Source: Candidatus Portiera sp. | GTDB taxonomy: Bacteria; Pseudomonadota; Gammaproteobacteria; CBDBNL01; JAAOII01 | NCBI GenBank assembly: GCA_015163845.1 | Contig: JAAOII010000023.1 | Location: forward strand, 1-9,349 | DNA: 9,349 nucleotides | Reading direction: 5' to 3' | Part shown: positions 5,814 to 9,349 of the stretch, in pieces | Numbering within the stretch: the stretch's first letter is position 1 | Layout: every line of letters begins with the position of its first letter | Notes under the pieces: model-generated | What the model was told of the DNA's origin: nothing | Database searches by the model: none | Seen by the model: the letters and a program-made list of their open reading frames with translations, nothing else | Made by a program: the position numbers and the translations under genes

Positions 5814-5844
5814 CTAATATACCTCAATATAGTTCAATATTCTT

Positions 5845-5870
5845 AAAAAAATTAAAGAGGGGACTTTCAA
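5845..5870 (-). terminator. Weak candidate terminator for the lapA-TPR transcription unit
   Basis: On the minus strand, TT-G-AAAG, a loop TCCCCT, and CTTT-AA can pair as a short stem (CTTT/AAAG at 5864-5867 and 5854-5857, extended by TT/AA past a bulge), followed by seven T (5845-5851). The T-run is good but the stem is weak, so function is uncertain. It lies in the 83-bp gap between the convergent mntR and TPR genes. No stem of similar quality with a T-run serves mntR on the plus strand. Confidence 0.3.
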
Positions 5871-5896
5871 ATAAGCTCACAAACACGCTGACGAAG

Positions 5897-7816
5897 TTAT
5901 TCTAAAAAGTCAGTTCTGAAGAAGTAAGAATCTTTTGTAAGAAAACTTCTATCTATGCCATGTCTCTTGATGGTCTCATTTAGAACTCTTGAATCTGGAT
6001 TTAATTCACTGTTTAATAGCCACAAATACCTCGCTCGTTGTTTCTGGCCATTTTGCCATAAGACCTCTCCCAAGTGCGTTGCTATTTCAGGATCAATTTT
6101 GCGGCGGTAGGCCCACTCTAGAAGATATTTTGCTTCCTGTAACTTTCCTTTCTTGTAGTTTAGCCAGCCCAAGCTATCAACATAAGCCGGGCTAGTAGGC
6201 TCCGTTTTTATTGCGGCATTAATTAATTTTTGGGCTTTATTCAATTGAACATTTCTATCTGCTAGAGAATAGCCATAAGAGTTTTGAATAGCATGACTAT
6301 CTGGATGAATGCGTAGTGCTTTATCATACTCTCTTGACATTGCCGAAATATCACCCATTTCATAATAAACATAAGCAAGGGCTTCTATGACATCAGGATC
6401 TTTTTTGAAACGTTTTGACATAGCTGTAATGACTTGCTTAGCTCTTTTACTTTGCCCTTTATGAATTAATTCAATTGCATATTGCCCAGTAAAGAAAATA
6501 TAGGCCTGCCAGTTATAGCTAGAAATTTCTTCTAATAAATCTTCTGCAGCTTCAAATTCATTGACTGATAGAGCATTTTTTAATCTTATTGAGAAGGCAC
6601 TGGTTAATAGTGGAGATCCCTGCTGAACTCTAGTAAGTAATGCCTCTGTCCCAGTTAAATCGCCAATGGCAAATGCCATAGCTCCCGATATGAATAGAGA
6701 ATCTGCTGGGGAATGCTTATCTATGGTGCTTACTACATACTCATAGAGATTGTTAAAAGATACCTTGTAAGCACCTATCCCCAAAGTAAGTAATTTGTAG
6801 AGATCATCTTTTGTAGTTAGACGTTTCTTAGCCCAACTAAGTAAGAAGGCCTCTGCTTGTTTGGGTTTATCTTGGTATAAAAGATAGAGAGCATAATAGA
6901 TATGTGTTGGGTATGAGCGAGGGAACTTTCTTGTTGCCTGTTTATAGAAAGATTCTCCATTTGGACGTTCTGTTAAGTAGTAAATCCTAGCTTTCATCTC
7001 TGTTGCTTGCTGCGATAAATTTAATCCTTTAATCTGTTTGGCGAGTATTAAATTAATTAAATTAAGTGATTTAGTATATCTCTTTTGATAGAACAAAAAG
7101 TGCGCTAGCTTATAGCGGGCTAGCATGCCACCAGCATTCAAGTTGCTCTTCTTATCCGGGTAGATTCTCAAGTAGCGATTATAAAAGGTTATGAGATCAT
7201 TTGCTTGCTCTTCATCAACAACTTGATAATAGCGGGCTATAGATATAAAATCTGCACTCTTGCCTTGATCAACTCTATTAGCTATAATTTCAAAAGCTAA
7301 TTCATAGTCGGAGGAAATTATTAATTGCTGGATATATGATTTCTGGGCAGCGTCGCTTGAAGTTGCAATAGAATACCATCTGCGAGCAATATCTTTTGCA
7401 ACTCTCTGGTCATATATGATTGTAGACAATTCATAAGCACGTTGAGCAACTTCTTCATTACTATATAACTCGGCATGGGCGATCATTCCCTCAATCGTTT
7501 CTAAAACATATTCACCGCGAGATGCTTGTATTTCAAGTAATAGTATTTCTTCTAAGGGACCTGCTTCGTCTGTGTCGGACTTCCCATTAGATTTCCGTTT
7601 TTTCTTATTTACAATTTCCGCTATACTTTTATAAGCATCATCTGTTTTTAGGTCAATACCATGTGTTTGCGTGTTACTTTTACCTCTTGGTGTTTGGCTT
7701 TCAAAGCCAGGTATTTTAACTTTTGACTTGGGAATGCTGGAACAAGATATCAGCATCGCAGATGCCAAGATAAATATGGAAAATAACAGACAATACTTAG
7801 AGTAATTCATCTGCAT
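5897..7816 (-). CDS. Tetratricopeptide-repeat lipoprotein (PA4667-like)
   Basis: A 639-residue protein predicted to be a TPR lipoprotein on the outer side of the inner membrane. The N-terminus has a hydrophobic signal (about 8-24) with lipobox LISC and C25 as the lipidated cysteine; serine at +2 favours export to the outer membrane. After a basic, low-complexity linker (about 26-90) the rest is helical repeats. Clear TPR-like units include VIEALAYVYYEMGDISAMSR (476-495), a helix pair around 510-535, and AYVDSLGWLNYKKGKLQEA (544-562). The following IATHLGEVLWQNGQKQRARY (578-597) is typical of the gamma/betaproteobacterial PA4667-type family. It has no CxxC pairs, so it is not LapB, although it occupies LapB's usual place after lapA. 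The start ATG shares one base with the lapA stop (TGATG), implying coupled translation. The exact role is unknown; envelope assembly is plausible from the neighbours. Confidence 0.85.
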   Translation of the reverse strand: MQMNYSKYCLLFSIFILASAMLISCSSIPKSKVKIPGFESQTPRGKSNTQTHGIDLKTDDAYKSIAEIVNKKKRKSNGKSDTDEAGPLEEILLLEIQASRGEYVLETIEGMIAHAELYSNEEVAQRAYELSTIIYDQRVAKDIARRWYSIATSSDAAQKSYIQQLIISSDYELAFEIIANRVDQGKSADFISIARYYQVVDEEQANDLITFYNRYLRIYPDKKSNLNAGGMLARYKLAHFLFYQKRYTKSLNLINLILAKQIKGLNLSQQATEMKARIYYLTERPNGESFYKQATRKFPRSYPTHIYYALYLLYQDKPKQAEAFLLSWAKKRLTTKDDLYKLLTLGIGAYKVSFNNLYEYVVSTIDKHSPADSLFISGAMAFAIGDLTGTEALLTRVQQGSPLLTSAFSIRLKNALSVNEFEAAEDLLEEISSYNWQAYIFFTGQYAIELIHKGQSKRAKQVITAMSKRFKKDPDVIEALAYVYYEMGDISAMSREYDKALRIHPDSHAIQNSYGYSLADRNVQLNKAQKLINAAIKTEPTSPAYVDSLGWLNYKKGKLQEAKYLLEWAYRRKIDPEIATHLGEVLWQNGQKQRARYLWLLNSELNPDSRVLNETIKRHGIDRSFLTKDSYFFRTDFLE

Positions 7817-8049
7817 CAGTTCTTTTTATTGAATATATTGCCTATGGAGGATAAAAGTATACCAAGTAAGGTTCCACAAGAAACCGCTATGATGATAAGT
7901 AAACCAATATTAATTGATTCTATGCTGAACAAAATAAGATCTATACTTACTTGTTGGTTGTTGGACAGGGCAAAGTATATGCCTAAAGCAATTAACCCGA
8001 GTGCTAATATGCCCTTAAAAACAAAGATTATTTTGTGAATGATTTGCAC
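7816..8049 (-). CDS. lapA: LapA-domain (DUF1049) inner-membrane protein
   Basis: A 77-residue protein with two transmembrane helices (about 7-28 and 46-68) separated by a short loop. The segment IYFALSNNQQVSIDLILFS (24-42) is the core of the lipopolysaccharide assembly protein A domain (F-x-x-x-N-x-x-x-V-x-x-x). In E. coli LapA associates with LapB to control LPS synthesis through FtsH and LpxC; whether that holds here is unclear, since no LapB-like protein follows. The start is a GTG at 8049-8047: an in-frame TAG lies two codons upstream, and there is no internal ATG. It follows rpsA by 68 bp and overlaps the TPR lipoprotein gene by one base. The usual ihfB between rpsA and lapA is missing. 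Confidence 0.85.
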   Translation of the reverse strand: MQIIHKIIFVFKGILALGLIALGIYFALSNNQQVSIDLILFSIESINIGLLIIIAVSCGTLLGILLSSIGNIFNKKN

Positions 8050-8057
8050 AATCTAAA

Positions 8058-8087
8058 TTATATCCAATACCAGCTAGCATTTATGAA
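8058..8087 (-). promoter_or_regulatory. Candidate promoter for lapA
   Basis: On the minus strand TATAAT (8063-8058) is a perfect -10 hexamer. TTCATA (8087-8082) lies 18 bp upstream and matches four of six -35 positions. The predicted start falls at about 8051, one or two bases before the GTG of lapA, so a transcript from here would be almost leaderless. The arms TAGCAT (8075-8080) and ATGCTA (8109-8114) form an inverted repeat across the same spacer. Read-through from rpsA could also supply lapA. Confidence 0.35.
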
Positions 8088-8117
8088 TATACAATTTACG
8101 ACTTTATAATGCTAAGG

Positions 8118-9349
8118 TTATTCCTTGTCTTTTTCTTCTGTATTTGCTGTGTCTTCAGTCGCTTCCGCAGCTTTGTCTTCGGCTACTGCCTCGGGCTTAT
8201 CTTCAGTCGCTTCCGCGCCTTTATCTTCGGCTACTGCCTCGGGCTTATCTTCAGTCGCTTCCGCGCCTTTATCTTCGGCTACTGCCTCGGGCTTATCTTC
8301 AGTCGCTTCCGCGCCTTTGTCTTCGGCTACTGCCTCGGGCTTATCTTCAGTCGCTTCCGCAGCTTTGTCTTCGGCTACTGCCTCAACTTTATCTTCAGTT
8401 GCTTCCGCAGTTTTGTCTTCTGGTGTCTTATCTTCTGGTGTCTTGTCTTCTGGTGTCTTGTCATCGTTTGACTTGCTACCGATATGTAAGATGTCGGCAA
8501 AAGTGGAGAGGAAACCGGTCTTCTTCTTCTTTTGTTCTGCCATAGCTTCTTTATCATCTTGCTCTGTGATAGCACGAACTGATAGATAGATTCTCTTACT
8601 TTTCGCATCCATACGCCATAGCATGGCTGTGAGTTCGTCTCCCACTTTACAGATGTCTGCAGGATCTTTCATTCTATCACCGCCAAGCTCTGATGCCATA
8701 ATTATGCCATCCAACTCATTTTCCAAAGATACTATTACTTGTTTATTCTCTATGGACTTAACCTTGCAGACAATAACACTCTTCTTGAGATCATACTTCT
8801 TACCGAAGTCCATGAACACATTAGGTGTTACCTTCTTAATGCTGAGAGCTATTTTCCCTTTTTGAGGGTCAATAATAGTTATTTGCGCCTTGACGACATC
8901 ACCTTTGGAATATTTCTTGAGGACATCTTCTTGAGAGCTATCCCAGTCAATATTGCTTATATGGACGAAGCCATCTAAATTATCATTAATAGCCAAGAAT
9001 AATCCATGTTTGTTAAATCTATTCACTGGAGCAGTGATTATATCACCAACTGAATGGTTATTCGCATAGTCAACCCAAGGGTTTTGTTGGCATTGTTTGT
9101 AACCAAGAGAGATGCGGCGTTTCTCAAGATCCAAAGCAAGAATTTCTACATTAACTTTGTCGCCAACACTAACATATTTTGACGGTTTTGGCGATTTGTT
9201 TACCCAGTCAATCTCGGTCAGATAAACCAAACCAACTATTCCTGGAGACAGTTCAACAAAGAATCCATAGTTATCTAATTTAGTGACTGAACCACTTACT
9301 TGTTGTCCTTCTGTGATATTCTCCCCAATTTGATCCCAAGGGTTACCCT
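8118..9349 (-). CDS. rpsA: 30S ribosomal protein S1, C-terminal part with long acidic repeat tail
   Basis: S1 binds mRNA on the 30S subunit and helps it engage structured or weak-Shine-Dalgarno leaders. The window holds 409 C-terminal residues; the 5' end lies beyond the right edge, and an in-frame TTG at 9230 is not the real start. The fragment begins GNPWDQIGENITEGQQVSGS, the start of the repeat matching E. coli domain 4 (about 9349-9080). Domain 5 follows (about 9060-8830; DGFVHISNIDW) and then a diverged domain 6 (about 8795-8570; DGIIMASELGGDR, IYLSVRA). After a lysine-rich linker with a hydrophobic patch (GFLSTFADILHIG), the protein ends in roughly 115 residues of acidic repeats (8118-8470) rich in Glu, Asp, Lys and Ala. 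E. coli S1 ends shortly after domain 6, so this tail is a major extension. The complete protein might be near 680 residues if the N-terminal half is normal. Downstream are lapA and the TPR lipoprotein gene. Confidence 0.95.
   Translation of the reverse strand, partial: GNPWDQIGENITEGQQVSGSVTKLDNYGFFVELSPGIVGLVYLTEIDWVNKSPKPSKYVSVGDKVNVEILALDLEKRRISLGYKQCQQNPWVDYANNHSVGDIITAPVNRFNKHGLFLAINDNLDGFVHISNIDWDSSQEDVLKKYSKGDVVKAQITIIDPQKGKIALSIKKVTPNVFMDFGKKYDLKKSVIVCKVKSIENKQVIVSLENELDGIIMASELGGDRMKDPADICKVGDELTAMLWRMDAKSKRIYLSVRAITEQDDKEAMAEQKKKKTGFLSTFADILHIGSKSNDDKTPEDKTPEDKTPEDKTAEATEDKVEAVAEDKAAEATEDKPEAVAEDKGAEATEDKPEAVAEDKGAEATEDKPEAVAEDKGAEATEDKPEAVAEDKAAEATEDTANTEEKDKE
8152..8415. repeat. 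48-bp tandem repeat array in the 3' end of rpsA
   Basis: Five full copies and one half copy of a 48-bp unit begin at 8152, 8200, 8248, 8296, 8344 and 8392, with strict period. Copies two and three are identical, copy four differs from them by one base, and the outer copies diverge more. Each unit encodes 16 residues with consensus AVAEDKGAEATEDKPE, with six acidic and two basic residues. The near-identity of the central copies indicates recent amplification by slippage or unequal recombination. Because the period is a multiple of three, gain or loss of copies keeps the rpsA frame. Confidence 0.95.
8416..8460. repeat. 15-bp tandem repeat in rpsA
   Basis: Three consecutive copies of TCTTCTGGTGTCTT(A/G) at 8416-8430, 8431-8445 and 8446-8460 encode three runs of the pentapeptide DKTPE in S1. 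They directly precede, in protein order, the 16-residue repeats. Two copies are identical and one differs in the last base. The EDK core is shared with the longer unit, so the two arrays may have a common origin. Confidence 0.92.

Noticed and set aside
5826..5843. AATAT/ATATT hairpin as an mntR terminator
   Set aside because: The stem is only five A-T pairs and is followed on the plus strand by A rather than T residues.
5897..7816. LapB (YciM) identity for the TPR protein
   Set aside because: It has a lipobox instead of an uncleaved membrane anchor, is about 250 residues longer, and lacks the C-terminal CxxC pairs; beyond C25 no cysteine is seen.
8152..8460. CRISPR array
   Set aside because: Copies are contiguous without unique spacers, lie in frame in rpsA, and no cas genes are present.
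8109..8589. Three overlapping plus-strand ORFs and one further minus-strand ORF of repetitive composition
   Set aside because: They are by-products of the 48-bp repeat, whose period is a multiple of three, so any frame free of stops in one unit stays open across the array. The rpsA frame continues directly from well-conserved S1 domains and is the real one.
9228..9230. TTG at 9230 as the start of rpsA
   Set aside because: The frame is open to the window edge and the upstream 39 codons encode a conserved S1 domain (NPWDQIGENITEG onward), so the gene is simply cut by the window.

Overview
The window comes from a fairly AT-rich Gram-negative bacterium. Sec and lipoprotein signals, LapA, and a TPR lipoprotein whose C-terminus resembles gamma/betaproteobacterial relatives all suggest a gammaproteobacterium-like lineage. 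This is inferred from protein motifs only. The tRNA gene does not encode its CCA end, which is less typical of gammaproteobacteria, so the placement stays open.

Left block (1-1162, all minus strand): a tRNA-Leu(CAA) gene, a small PAPS-dependent sulfotransferase, and the N-terminal 86 codons of rsmA (16S rRNA dimethyladenosine transferase), which runs off the left edge. The genes follow one another closely and may share transcripts. A 363-bp spacer (1163-1525) follows. It holds a tRNA promoter element reading left, a 10-bp tandem repeat, palindromes, and a near-consensus sigma70 promoter reading right.

Central block (1526-5813, plus strand): a five-gene metal-uptake operon made of a substrate-binding protein, an ATPase, two ABC-3 permeases and a DtxR-family MntR repressor. 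The order matches the Treponema tro operon, and the first four genes match sitABCD. The last three genes overlap or nearly abut. The binding-protein gene is separated from the ATPase gene by a 118-bp spacer with inverted repeats. MntR keeps all six expected Mn ligands, so an autoregulated Mn(II) (possibly Mn/Zn) importer is the best reading.

Right block (9349-5897, minus strand): the 3' part of rpsA (ribosomal protein S1), lapA, and a 639-residue TPR lipoprotein. In many proteobacteria rpsA is followed by ihfB, lapA and (in gammaproteobacteria) lapB. Here ihfB is missing, and the place of lapB is taken by a PA4667-like TPR lipoprotein without LapB's zinc motif. The S1 protein ends in an unusual acidic tail of about 115 residues, built from a 16-residue repeat (48-bp DNA period) and a 5-residue repeat (15-bp period).

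The most unusual items are the repeat-built S1 tail, the altered rpsA-lapA neighbourhood, the N-terminally extended metal-binding protein, and the structured spacer inside the metal operon. No mobile element, CRISPR array or prophage gene was seen.
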